Source of the DNA: Acanthosepion pharaonis
Taxonomy: Eukaryota; Mollusca; Cephalopoda; Sepiida; Sepiidae
Length of the DNA: 64,000 bases
Assembly: GCA_903632075.3 (NCBI GenBank)
Contig: CAHIKZ030000125.1
Coordinates: forward strand, 2,532,501-2,596,500
Direction: 5' to 3'
Within the stretch, counting starts at the first letter, position 1; each line of letters begins with the position of its first letter. This document shows positions 24,188 through 35,661 of the stretch, piece after piece. The notes under the pieces are model-generated. The model ran no database searches and was not told the origin of the DNA. It saw only the letters and a program-made list of their open reading frames with translations. The position numbers were made by a program, and so were the translations under genes.

Positions 24188-24188
<1 letters not shown>

Positions 24189-24261
24189 GTTCCTGAGAGT
24201 TTTCGAGCACTAAATTGAACTTGAGTTCGGAGAGTTTTTAAATATAACTCTGCACATGGGC

Positions 24262-24371
24262 CTTTTGCGTATCAGTGATACGATCTCTATGTCTATGCAA
24301 ATGAATCCCTAGACCAGACTTGAAGAGACATATCCTCCGACATGAATTACAGGTACGACATCCCTTACTCA
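24262..24371 (-). mobile_element. C2H2 zinc-finger fragment, probably from a retroelement
   Basis: On the minus strand the frame reads CNSCRRICLFKSGLGIHLHR then HRDRI. The spacing C-X2-C-X12-H-X3-H is that of a classical C2H2 finger. Single fingers of this kind with an R-x-C-x(3)-SGL core occur at the ends of some LINE pol proteins; that origin is inference. No further finger or long frame surrounds it. Confidence 0.45.
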
Positions 24372-24449
24372 GTATTTGAGCTTTAAGTTACACGGTTTCA
24401 GTTTTAGGCAATCATCATTTATAAATGGTCCTGTTCCGATTCTACTACT

Positions 24450-25490
24450 TTAGATAATAAGGTCCATCTTCGATATAAAAATCATTGGACTATTCTGCGA
24501 TGAAGATATTATCCTGCTTAAAAATTCTGACCGTCTAAGACAATGCATGATCTTTCTGAGTATTATCACTACCGCTAAAGTGATCAACTTCCTAGATGTA
24601 ACCATGCACCTCTCTAATGAGCTTCATAAACCATAAACAAATGTACTATAGAACTTCGTAAACCATAAACAATGTACTATAGAACGATAAATACGCCTTA
24701 GAATTCTAAACAATTTTCATATATCAGTCCCATTTCGGCTTTCCGCCAACTTTAGTAATAAGGAAGTTTTGGACAATTACAAAACATATATATAGAGGCC
24801 TTAGAAACATATAAAAATAAAGACATTAACGAGTACAGAAACTGCAAATGATACATAATTTGATTTTAGGAGCAATGTCAAAAACATCGGAATTTTTTTA
24901 AAATTTAATCCTTAACCATTTTACCCATTCCCAACGCTAAAAAAGAGTTTCATTAAAAACAAAGTTAGCTATATTTTTGCTAAAACTTCGATCAATATAT
25001 ATCACGACACGGCAATATTATCCTACTCAAATCGCTAGATAAATATAAGTTCACCACTAACGAATGTAACTACCGAAAAAAACAAGACCTACCCGCTGAG
25101 CAGCAAGTGCGTGACTGTATAATTTAAAGAACCTGCGTCAAACAGAATAGCGATGTAAAATTCTATTTTATCTCAACAGAAAAACATTGAAAATCACGTT
25201 TCTACCATCATCAAATGATATTAAGCAGTATTAAATATAGTAACAGCAATTTTCCTCTCAAATGTCTTTGAAAATTAAAAAGCGGCAATCGAAACCCAAC
25301 GATTACCTGGGGTTACGTAGCTAATGCCAAATCTTTCAACGGAAAATGTAATAAATGTAATTTATGCTTTTTAGAAAAGCTTGTCTTCATAAAATATATA
25401 GATAACCGTAATTTGCTAAACAAACAAAGGGAATAAAGTACCTCATGTAGACCTCGAAACAAATACCTGGTCAATCCCGTTAACCCAGAT
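24450..25490 (+). mobile_element. Penelope-like retroelement relic (RT + GIY-YIG-like end)
   Basis: Fragments in order on the plus strand match one reverse transcriptase family known to me from octopus, Hydra and similar genomes. IGLFCDEDIILLKNS (24482-24525) replaces the family's YRDDG catalytic motif C. It is followed in the same frame by KVINFLDVTMHLSNELHKP (to about 24635). After many stops come NECNYRKKQDLPAEQQV near 25065, VKFYFISTEKH and KSRFYHH (25154-25215) where a GIY-YIG nuclease has YIG and R...H, KCNKCNLCFLEKLVFIKYID (about 25345-25400) and LLNKQRE then CRPRNKYLV (to about 25475). Motif C has FCDE for YxDD, and stops are frequent, so it is dead. The clade within Penelope-like elements cannot be fixed by eye. 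Confidence 0.6.
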
Positions 25491-25544
25491 TAATACATTT
25501 TTCTCATTCGCACCCCACATAGATAATTATTTATATTACTAACC

Positions 25545-25582
25545 ATTATTATTAATATTAATACCAATAGTAATACTACTAC

Positions 25583-25614
<32 letters not shown>

Positions 25615-25820
25615 TACTATTATTATTAACATATTTTTATGTTGCTATTACCTATTATTATTTTATTACTAATATTATTACTGTTATTGTTATTTCATGA
25701 TTAATATTATTATTAATATTATTATAATAATCATGTTATTTATGTTAATATTATCTGTTATTATATCATTAATATTATTGCAGTTCTTCTTCTTCTTATT
25801 ATTATTATTGAAAATATTGT
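25545..25820. repeat. degenerate (ATT)n / (TAA)n low-complexity block
   Basis: One clean run of about 10 ATT units at 25580-25612 sits in 270 bp of mixed ATT, AAT and TTG triplets. The minus frame at 25690-25920 is its Asn/Ile-rich shadow. Confidence 0.9.
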
Positions 25821-25969
25821 TCCTTTTATTATCGATATCCAAATTCAAGTGCTTTACCTCATGAAAAACAAGAGTTACTCCCCGTGATATATTATGAAAA
25901 CATACATCCACTATCGTCATCCGCTTTCAAATGTTAGATTGATAATAAAGGTATAAAAACTCGTTAAAC

Positions 25970-27250
25970 TGGTGTCATTTCACGATACTCTTGTTCTTTT
26001 ATTGAGGTATGAGTATGCTAGCTTTTGCTTGATGAATGCTGATTCCTTGTTGTTTCTTTTTCACCTCTTTCCTCATATTTTTTTTAAATTTTTTCCCTTT
26101 TATTTTCTGTTATGTTTTCCTCAACTTTTACGTTGGCCTCTGGTTTATTGTTCACCATTTAGTTTAGGTTATGGTTAAATTTTTCTGACAGCGTATATGT
26201 TTATGCAGTTGTGTCTTTTGTGTATGTGTCTTTGTATGTACAAACATGTATGCATACTCATTCGAGCGTGTATGTTTGTGTGTTCCAGCATGTGTGTTTG
26301 TGTGATTGCGTGCGTGTTTGTGTTAACTGTAGTGTGCGTTCATTTGTATATTTGTCTCTGTGGTTTTGTTAACTGTATATGTATTTTTCGTGGATTCAAT
26401 TATTTAAATTTACATGATGCTTTTAAAAAAATAGAAGTTTGTATTATTTAATTTTACTAAGTGCTTTAACTATACTTAGTGTTTTTGATACTTGTGTTGT
26501 ATGAAATAACAGTTGCTTCTTTTGTATTTACTTTGATGTATGTTTAAGATGTTCCTTAAGTATGTTTGCGTGTGTGATTGTGTTAAATCTATGTATTTTT
26601 AGTGAGTGTTATTATTTTATTTTGTTATATTTTTCTTATATATTTTAGTATGTTATATTATATAAATTACTTAGTGTTTGATGCATGATTTTAGTTATAA
26701 GAAAGAATAGTTTGGTAATGAAGTTAAACCAATTATTTGTATCTCCTGTATTTTTTATTGGTTAATGTTTAGTATGATCCTTAATTTTGGTATTGTTTTA
26801 ATCTTTTCAATTTAGCTCATTTGTGTGTATGTTTGTGTGCCTGTGTGTATATACTAGTGAGTGTCTATGTACGTGCCCGTGCATGTGGAGGGGGAGAGAA
26901 GGGGAGAGTTTGTGTGTTTCTGCCCTTTGTAAAGACTTTAGTGATAATTTCATTTGCTTTTGTGTGGTTGCTCATTATTTTGTTGATTATTATTTTGTTG
27001 ATACCGTGTCTATTGCGAAAAGCGTTCGTGTGTCTTTCTTTTGCGCTTCATAATGGGTAATGTTACGTTTTGTGTGTGTTTTGTATGATTGGGTATTATG
27101 TTGATGGTAATCAATTGTTGATATTTCGGTCACTCTTTTCAGGATGGATTGTGTTTGGGCTTGATATAGATTGGGTCTTATGTATGATGGTTTGTTTTTT
27201 TGTGATGGGATTGGGTTTTTTTTTGTATTTATTTTCTTTTTATATTAGTA
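25970..27250 (-). other. strand-asymmetric tail, likely 3' part of the Penelope-like element
   Basis: The plus strand is very rich in T and G and poor in C (words such as TGTGTTTGTGTG and TTTTATTTTGTTG), so the minus strand is A/C-rich. This composition continues without a break from the Penelope-like coding relic at 27250-29110 and stops near 25970. I recognise no protein motif on the minus strand here. A long A-rich 3' untranslated region is one explanation. Plus frames at 26197-27060 (Cys/Val-rich) are by-products of the GT-rich words. Confidence 0.4.
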
Positions 27251-28471
27251 TTATTATGGAGCCAAGTAGATGCTTATTTAAATCTCTTCATGTCCCCATT
27301 ATTTCATTCCTCTTGTTCAATAAGCGTTTTGAATACTTGAATTTGATCATTACAAATTTCTCCTGCAGACATTGTTTACAGTTTCAGTTGTTGGTAATAT
27401 GTGAAGATAATTTTTTTATAATTAACTATTTAAACTTGGTAATGATGTTGTTTTGTCTCTGAACCCATATATATTTTGATAGTGTCGTGTTGTTGTTTTT
27501 TAATTATTTTTGCATTTTAATTAAGTTTTGAGGATTATTAAATATTTCTTTAAATGTAGATTCCATATTGTTTTTACGGTGTCTTGTTTAGGCATTTATA
27601 AGCAAGTGTTTTCTTTCAACAATTGCATTTGTTGTTGTTGTGCCGATTTGTGTAGTCGTGGTTATTATAGTCTTTGTTAATTATTTTTTCATTGTTTTTT
27701 TTTAGTATTTTTCCATGGCATCTGTGCAGCTGTAACTGATTATTGCTGTATTTTGTTGATTTTTTTTTTTTATAGATTGTTGTGTTTGGGGAAAGTTTTT
27801 TTCAATTATTTTGAAAAATGTTTTTCTATTTTTGTTTTTATTGTATTATTGTAAGTGGGTCGAAACAGAATATGTTTCTTTTTTCTGTCATGATTGATTA
27901 TTTCATTTCATTTGTATATTTTACTTTGTTCGGAAAACCGCTATTTGTTAATGCTGTTTCATTTCTGATTTATTTTTTTTTAATTTTCGTTAAATATTTT
28001 TATGTCACTGGAATTTGATGATATTCTTTTGTTTATAGATATGAGTATGTACTTGAATACCGTAAGAGGGTGGTTGGATTATGTTGTTTCTGTATAGAGG
28101 GTCGTTGTTAGCTTTTCTGTATAATTTGTGTGTGTTGTTTAGATTGTATGTAATATCTAAGAAGTTTACTATATTTATGCTAGAATTTCTGTTTGTTTTA
28201 CATCCTAATGTATTGAATTTTTCTATGATCAGTTTTCGTTTCGTCTTTAGACCTGCCGTTAAAGTTTATTACAATAATTAGGATATAAGACCTTATTTCT
28301 TTGGTTAATTATGTCTGTTAATTTTTTTATGAAGTGTGTGCCAATGATTTCGCATATTTATGCGCCGTCATAGTTACCCATTCTTATGCTAAAGATTTCG
28401 TTGACATTGGTATTGTTGTTATTATTGTTGCCGAATCTTTGCCTCTATTTTTTTGTCGTGGCTATTATTAT

Positions 28472-28530
<59 letters not shown>

Positions 28531-29110
28531 ATTGTAATATTGACTTTCTGCGGTGTTTGATAATGTTTATATCTTCGTTTAGGATTTTTATGTATCGTTT
28601 CGCAAGGTCTAATTCAGTTTTTATTGTTTTCATTGATGGATGGGTAAAAATATTCTATGTCTAGTTGTATGAAGAAACAGTTTATTTTTGTTGGTGATGT
28701 TTGTAAAACAATTAATTCTTTGTTTTGTAATTTTTCCATTGTTTTATGTTTATTATGCTCTTTAACTTTGTTCATATTTTTTCTACAATTTGCATACTTA
28801 TTTTTCGAATGTTGTCTTTTGCGGGAATTGTTAGTCTGCATGATTTTTTTTTTATTTAAGAAATTGTTTTGTGCTCTTTTATTTTAATAAATAATTCTAC
28901 TTCCGATAATTGATTTGTTTTTATGTCTAGTTTTAATTTGGCGGTTATTGTTTTTTATTTCTTCTTCGCTTATTTTGTTTTCCAATTCATTGTGACTGGT
29001 TTTGTAGAATTTAATGACGTTTTTTGTTTTTTTCAAATTGTATTTTCGCAGTTACTTGTTTCTATTTTATCGATAGATCTGAAATTGTAGGCTTGTGTGT
29101 ATATTTTTTA
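27250..29110 (-). mobile_element. Penelope-like retroelement relic, A-rich sense strand
   Basis: Reading downwards, motifs appear in the family's order but in changing frames: NQLSEVELFIKIKEHK (about 28910), CRLTIPAKDNIRKIS (28800-28840), FIQLDIEYFYPSI (28630-28677, RT motif A region), LAKRYIKILNEDINIIKHRR (about 28550-28610), MGNYDGA and EIIGTHFIKKL (about 28320-28380), IVNFLDITYNLNN (28140-28180), ANNDPLYRN, RNIICFDPL (27855-27880), CKQCLQEKF (27353-27378) and LLNKRNEI (27303-27326). These match RT thumb and C-terminal blocks seen in the plus-strand relic at 24.4 kb. Where the catalytic YRDD should be (about 28290) the sequence reads LYPNY, so the active site is lost. A (TA)n array interrupts the coding region at 28476-28528. 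The 3' end faces the plus-strand relic. Confidence 0.6.
28476..28528. repeat. (TA)n array inside the Penelope-like relic
   Basis: About 26 TA units lie between the NIIKHRRKSIL and GNYDGA coding blocks, at a point where the family has contiguous protein. Confidence 0.95.
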
Positions 29111-29250
29111 TTGGTTTCATATTTATTGTCTTTTGCAAAAAACAATAAACCAATAAAATAAATGTCTTTATTAATATATAGTTTATATTTCTGTTATATT
29201 GCATCGGACATTATATTATTAACTCTAGCACTCAATCAGCGATATTTAAG

Positions 29251-29252
<2 letters not shown>

Positions 29253-29320
<68 letters not shown>

Positions 29321-29321
29321 G
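29253..29321. repeat. (CA)n microsatellite
   Basis: About 33 CA units, followed to 29410 by looser words such as ACGCAAACAGGCACAAACGC and a three-fold CATCTACTCAC(A/G). Confidence 0.95.
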
Positions 29322-29421
29322 CCATCTACTCACACACAAAAACACGCAAACAGGCACAAACGCATCTACTCACATACACACACATCTACTCACGCGCATA
29401 TACATACGCTGAGGTTGCACA

Positions 29422-29560
29422 GGAGTAAAATAATTTGTTCATTACCCGCACAAAAATTAAAAAAAAGAAACAATACAAACTCAGCGTATTTTTCTGTCTG
29501 TCAATATCTCATTTTCAATAGCATTATATATAAATACACACACACACACACACACACAGA

Positions 29561-29614
<54 letters not shown>

Positions 29615-29740
29615 CACACATTTATATAGGATATTCATTCATAACGGATCTAAGGTTTTTGTATAATATTTGAATTGTTTGCGAGATGGATGTCTCGCCA
29701 TTTTAAAATCACTAACCTTTGCATTAGTTTTGTGAATAAT
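29422..29740. repeat. direct duplication, copy 1
   Basis: Shares with 29871-30255, in the same order, AGTAAAATAATTTGTTCATTA, CAAACTCAGCG, TATCTCATTTTCAATAGCAT and TTCATTCATAACGGATCTAA followed by GAGATGGATGTCTCGCCATTT. The offset is about 450-525 bp. A (CA)n array at 29535-29620 has grown inside this copy only. Confidence 0.9.
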
Positions 29741-29870
29741 TCATGTATTTGTAAATTGATTGCACGATTATTGTAATTTAAATAAGTGATCCATATGCGA
29801 CTTTTGGTTAATAAGTGCGACATTACTGTAATTTTGAACAATGAGTTTGCCACTTTGACAGTAAAATTTA

Positions 29871-30255
29871 CCAGTAAAATAATTTGTTCATTATCATATT
29901 TGGTATAAACGCAAACATTTTAAAAAAGAAATTAAAAAATCAAACTCAGCGTTGCTTTGGCGCGTTCAAAAACCAATATCTCATTTTCAATAGCATTTCG
30001 GATACAATATACATATATTTTCGATGTCCTCTTATTACTAAGAGAAAAAACAAGAACAACATCTATTATATACCTGAAGATGTCTGTATGAACCGACGAA
30101 AGCTTGTGTAAAAAAATAACAACTAATACGGCAGAAATTTATATGAACAAGGATCAATTCATTCATAACGGATCTAAGGTTTTTGTGTAATATTTGAATT
30201 GTTTGCGAGATGGATGTCTCGCCATTTAAAATCATTAACCTTTGCAGTTTTAGTT
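29871..30255. repeat. direct duplication, copy 2
   Basis: Second copy of 29422-29740. It carries an extra internal segment, about 30015-30150, which includes CTGAAGATGTCTGTATGAAC and CGACGAAAGC, a possible ribozyme-like hairpin. The shared right edge AACCTTTGCA is followed by a (TA)n array. Confidence 0.9.
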
Positions 30256-30256
30256 T

Positions 30257-30258
<2 letters not shown>

Positions 30259-30329
<71 letters not shown>

Positions 30330-30390
30330 ATTTATAATAATATTATATAATTATATTTATAATTTTATATATATATATAATATTATTATA
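30259..30390. repeat. (TA)n then ATAATATTATA-type low complexity
   Basis: About 33 TA units and then 60 bp of imperfect ATAATTATA words. Confidence 0.95.
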
Positions 30391-30469
30391 ATAAAGCTCT
30401 ACTTCTGTATGGAGCACTGTCTTCTTAAAAATAAAAACAAAAATACTAAGGAACTCCGGATTATGCACC

Positions 30470-31370
30470 CAGCGTGTTCTTTTCTATTTTCTGCATACCT
30501 GTGCAATCGGGGTATCAGTGAAAATAGCTCGTCAGAGCAGATGTCACAAAAAATTATCGATTAGACAGAGGGAAGCCACATTACGTCTTTGAGAAATTGA
30601 CTGGAGTCGAGACCCCAAGTGAGGACCGATCACATTGCATGTCCGTTTTTGAATTTTGTCGAGAACCACGGAATGAACGTCAGAGGAACCCGATTATATA
30701 TGGCAAAAAAACTTTCTAGCGCGTCACAGAGAACCGACTCTCCTTGTGATAGATGCAGCAATTGATTCAATGTTGTTCCTCCATCTCAGGTGAGTGGAGA
30801 ATGTACCGCCAAAATGGCGCAGTAAGTCGTTCACGTGGATAAGAGCATTAACCACGCTGATTGGATGACTGGATCTCACGGTTAGTTTGAATGACTGTAT
30901 TAAATCAAGTAATCGTCCTGTAATACTGTATCCTTGAAACTTACGTAGTAGGCCAGCATGCCAAACCATGTCAAACGCTTTTGAGATATCTAGTGCCAGC
31001 GCTCGAACTACGCAGTAATTATCAAGTGTTTGGTATATATATTCAGTTATATCCGTAAACACATTAGCGGTAAACGGAGCAAAGCGGAAAACATTGCTTT
31101 ATCAGAGAGAAGATCTTAGGATGTGAGATACTTAACTATTTCGGCATTGATGAAAGCCTCAAAGACTTTGCCTAAGAGTGGCAGGAGAGTTATGGCACGG
31201 TCGTTAAATGGGTCAGAATGGTCTCCAAATTTCTTAAGACGACAAAGGAGGAAGCCAACAGACTGGAAGAATCGATGAGTCACATTTGTAGAATACTGGA
31301 GCCAGCTCAGTGGCCCATTTCTTTGGGACTACGGCTGGTATCCCCTCTCCACCACTTGCTCCACACACAT
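30470..31370 (-). mobile_element. LINE with reverse transcriptase, internally deleted
   Basis: From 31370 downwards the decayed minus-strand frames give EMGH and then AGSSILQM, FGDHSDPFNDRAITLLPLL (RT motif 1 region), GKVFEAFINAEIVKYL and LLSDKA. The open frame 30724-31062 then gives RALALDISKAFDMVWHAGLL (RT motif A) and KFQGYSITGRLLDLIQSF. The same frame jumps from SVVNALIHVNDLL straight into GGTFSTHLRWRNNIESIAAS, which belongs about 150 residues later in the protein. Motif B partner PQGS and motif C YADD are therefore deleted, in frame. Below 30724 follow LDKIQKRTCNVIGPHL (about 30660) and SISQRRNVASLCLIDN (about 30590). It is a dead element of the jockey/CR1-like group. Confidence 0.8.
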
Positions 31371-31374
31371 ACGC

Positions 31375-33585
31375 ACACACAAACACACAGATTCATAAGA
31401 TCCAGATTCTCATATGGATGTCATGCACGTAGCTCAATTCGTTCAGATTTGCCTAATCTCTTAGATGTATATAATCACTTTATCAGACAAATCATTAAAA
31501 TGGCTTCCATTGAATTGGCCTGGTGTTACAGAATCACATATAATAGTAACTACATCAAATGGAAAATATTCAATTGCAGCAACAACTAAAATGTATAGCC
31601 CTTGCAATAGCCTAACAAAGATATTGAATGTTCTACACAAAATGAAACAAAAGGTTAGGAAGAAAGATTTGCATCGCTATTGGAAAGAGCAATAACATTT
31701 TAACTTGAGGGAGCATTTTTTCCTGTTAAAGGGAGGATTTTTTAAATTTCAACCAAACGTAGGCTCGATCAATTCTGGAGTAATGTTTCTTTCTTTTCTG
31801 GTGTAATGTTTCTTTATGTTTATGATGAAACAGCTAATATTACTATATATATTAGGAATGAGAAGAGCACATACTATTCTTTGATCCCAGCCCAGGAGTC
31901 ACGAATGAGGAAAAGCGTAATTCGAATGACACTGGCTGCGCTTTCAATGACTGCATAACGTTTCCTTATAAGTAAACATCTAATATTACAATTACGATAT
32001 TTTCATAATTGAATTATTACAAATGCGTATTTCCTTCATTAAAAGGAATCTGTTTCTATGTTTAAATATGTGGCACTGCATTTCGCATTCCTTATGCATT
32101 ACTTTACGTTAATATTTTCTCTCTTAAATATGATGTGATTACGTTAAGAACAATTTAATTTATATCACAGGAAAAATAATTTGTATGTGCTGTTAAATTT
32201 GACATAAATATGTATAGATTCTGAATTCATTTTAATACTATTGCGTGCGAATTAATCTTAGGAATTACTATCACCTGAAAAATATTATTTTTATTAAATC
32301 CCACTGAGTAAATAGTAGAACTGATAATTAAAATATGATCATCATTTTCAATACTGCAGAACCTATATGTCTGCATATTGAACAAAATATCAGCTAAATG
32401 CAATATTTAATTTGTTTACTGGACACTTTATCTCCAATTGTATTGAAAGAATATATATTGTGATATATGAGTTTATAACTGTTGATTTAAAGAACTTTCA
32501 CCGAAAATGTGCAAGAATAATATCCACGGGAATATTGCATTCTTAAAATAAGTATGAGTGAAAATTTTATACAAAATGAATATACAGTAGAAAATGTAGT
32601 TATTTAATATTGTGGGAATAAATTAACCAAACACCACGTATTATTTTCATGTAGAAGTTTTCAGTGTAGTAAACTAAAAAAGAAATAGAACGTTGAAAAC
32701 CTGTTTAATGCTGGGAAATATTGCACACATCAGATACCAAAACTAAAAAGCAATTCAATGCTCAAGTTTAATGCATTTCGAAATACATTCCCTGAAATTT
32801 CTTTACTTATCGTGATAAAATCTTTATTTCAATTGCGTTTCTTTTGGGATTGACTTACTGCCTGGTTTTCTAAACAATTAAGACATCCCAATAGAAATAA
32901 CTTTTATAAAATTAATAATGTTGGATTTTAAAATGAAATCAATTTTAAAATGAATGCGTTTACGTTTCGGGTACAAAAAAGCATCTAGCAGAATAAAGGA
33001 CAATAAGTAGCTTCTTGGAAATTACATTATTATGACTGTCTACTCAGGCCAACTTAGTAATAGCATGCTTCAATTATGGAATTTGTTGCCCTTATGAAAA
33101 AATGAGGTCTTTTTTAATCATTGGAATATCGTTCAATATATGCATCAATTAAAATTATCTAGCATAATGTATTGTTATTAGTACAATGTTTGATGTTTTT
33201 ATAGTTTTCATTTTTTTACAGTAAAATGACACGAGGAAATCTCAATAAATCAAACCTCTTCGCCGTATTTTAAGCTGCTCTTATCATTGCTCTCGTCTAT
33301 AAGATGTCTTCGCCTTTTTAGTTTTCCAGTCTATTTCATATATTCTTAGGAAGTATTCCAGAAACTCCAAATAAGATGGGTTCACCTGTTTCTGTTGCAC
33401 AATTTTCGTCTAGACAGCGAATATGATTTTAGAGCCTTTCACTTTCTTTTCGTTGATTCGCTCAGCTCTCTGTCGGAATAGCAAAAGAAAACATGATTGT
33501 TTCTCTCTTTTTTTTCATAGCTATTTTTTTTATGTTGCCTGGAAATGTTTACATAATCTTTTCCAATTTATTTTTAATTCCCTCA
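31375..33585. other. unassigned AT-rich DNA
   Basis: The 123- and 76-residue plus frames at 31218-31589 and 31465-31695 have no family match; the first runs antisense through the LINE and a short CA run. From 31700 to 33585 no ORF or repeat is supported. Confidence 0.45.
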
Positions 33586-33586
33586 G

Positions 33587-33588
<2 letters not shown>

Positions 33589-33641
<53 letters not shown>
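33589..33641. repeat. (TG)n microsatellite
   Basis: About 26 uninterrupted TG units. Confidence 0.96.
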
Positions 33642-33642
<1 letters not shown>

Positions 33643-33904
33643 CATACATAAACAAGTTGAATGATCAAATTCTCGCTATTTGCACAATGCTTATTCCGAC
33701 TTATATTCGTACAGCTGTGTCTATTTTAATGAAAAGCCAAAAATTCCTGGGTTAACTTTCTGCATTTATTTATTATATATTTTACACTTCCCATCTCTAT
33801 GTTAAAATATTCAGTATTTGTTCTGTATCGTTTACCTTCAACTCTTATATAATTTTGCTTGTCGCCATTTCCTGGGTAGCTTTTAATGTTTTCTATATAA
33901 AATA

Positions 33905-34330
33905 TATGGCCGATTGTTTAGGGCATTCGCTTTCTGTCCATGAGACCCGGTTTCGAATCTCACCATGGTCGATTTATCGGGAAGGAGATTTCCTGATGTT
34001 ATCGGACTGGAGGGATCGATTCCAGCGTGTGGCATCTTTGGAAAGTGCCTGAGAACCATGCCACAGGTTGACCAACGACGTGTGAGAGAAACTGTGTAGT
34101 CAAAAGCTTTGTGAGCCGTCGATAGCTGCGCTACCACGAAGTCACATGTCATTGTAGCCTAGGGCTTGAGTGTGCTGGCCTTGTTCAAAGTATTGATCAG
34201 GCAAGATAACAAGCTCTTTCCAAGAAACTGTAACTAACGTCTGCTCAGCATAGTTGCAGTATAAACATAGGACGCTTTGAGTGTTGAATAATCACAAATG
34301 CGCCTGAGCAAGCGTCTTCAATATATATTT
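33905..34330 (+). mobile_element. tRNA-derived SINE
   Basis: ATGGCCGATTGTTTAGGGC (33906-33924) matches a pol III A box. GGTTTCGAATCTC (about 33950-33962) matches a B box, 30-40 nt downstream as in a tRNA. The body that follows (to about 34330) is GC-richer than its surroundings and contains GATCGATTCCAGCGTGTGG and CCATGCCACAGGTTGACC. The overlapping plus and minus frames (33855-34152) are non-coding shadows. A target-site duplication was not identified by eye. Confidence 0.6.
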
Positions 34331-34334
34331 ACTA

Positions 34335-35660
34335 GCCAACCTAGTAGACGGGTATTCTTGAATACGAGGACCAACTGTACATATATACATATAAAATATA
34401 TATAATTAATCATATTTTGATAAACTCTCTGCAATTTTCCTACGTCGCTTCACACGCAGTTAATTTAATTGTATCCCTAAATACACGCTTCATTTTCCTA
34501 ATCTTTATAATTTTAAAAATAATGATTTTCTACTGTTCGTTCTACCGATATGTCTATTGTAAACATTCTCTGTTGTGCTTAGTCATTTAATATTCAGCTT
34601 TAATCATCTTTTCCACTGATAGCAGAATCAAGAAGATCAAAATTATTAATAATTTCGCTGATTCTCCCTTCATATTTTACAGATAGTTTATTAATGCCAT
34701 TTGATATAATGTTTGTCGCTTTTTATTTTTGTATTAAACTACTAAATAAGTTGATCGAACAATTTCTGGTTATGCTTTATTCTCCTTCCTTTGACTAATT
34801 CTCTCTACTGCACATATAATATCGGTGTAGCAAGCAGATTCAGTTAGTTGTTCATTTAGACATTTCCACATGATGCACAGGCATACACTTAATCTATGAA
34901 TTATTGAGGTCTTTATTTGAGCTTATTGTTAGTTCAAGTTACTGTTTTTTATCATCAAGAATTTCGCCAAACAAATCGAAATACATGAAGTCTTGACAAA
35001 TGTATATGTAAAAATATAAGAGATTTTGCAAGGATCAAACTGCAACAGTATATATTGATGTCCAGTTTAACAAATAGCCAGGCACGACTTAGAACATTGG
35101 TAACTTATACATAAGTGTACATTATTTTGCAAATTATTACAAAGCTATTAATCGAGATTCTCGTGTCACCCTCAAGGAAATATTTATCTAAATGAATTTA
35201 AAATGACCATTGAAGAAATTAAAGGATATATTCTGAAAATTAATTATTTATATGAAGATAATTATATAAAATATTGAACTTTATCCTTTGATTCATTTGG
35301 AAAATATGTAATCACACGACAAAGAGGAAAATCTCTATTTCCACTGTTCACGAACTAATTTACGATGAGGGATGTCTGTACACAAATGCTGTTAATGATG
35401 CCTTGCAACATTAGATGGAATCAACTCAAAACATAAAATACATCCTTTTAGGAGTATCACACAGTATATTATCAAAGAGCCTATATTTTGAATAAATAAA
35501 ACATCTTTCCATACAGTTATAAGAAAATGCACTTGCTCTCAGAACATATTGTTGCTAGTGAAAATGAATGCTGTCTTTTTTCTTAATTGAAATCACACAA
35601 TGTGCTACAGGATGTGGAAAGATTCGGAATAATAAGAATTATTAATAAACGGAAAGAGAA
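34335..35660. other. unassigned AT-rich DNA
   Basis: No supported feature. Confidence 0.5.
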
Positions 35661-35661
35661 A

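Noticed and set aside
26197..27060. Cys-rich frames that could look like small secreted cysteine-rich peptides or toxins
   Set aside because: They arise from TGTGTG-rich words in a strand-skewed block, have no signal peptide with a regular cysteine framework, and lie antisense to a retroelement relic.
31218..31589. 123-codon plus-strand frame as a gene
   Set aside because: Its first half is antisense to a recognisable LINE and its middle crosses a short CA run.
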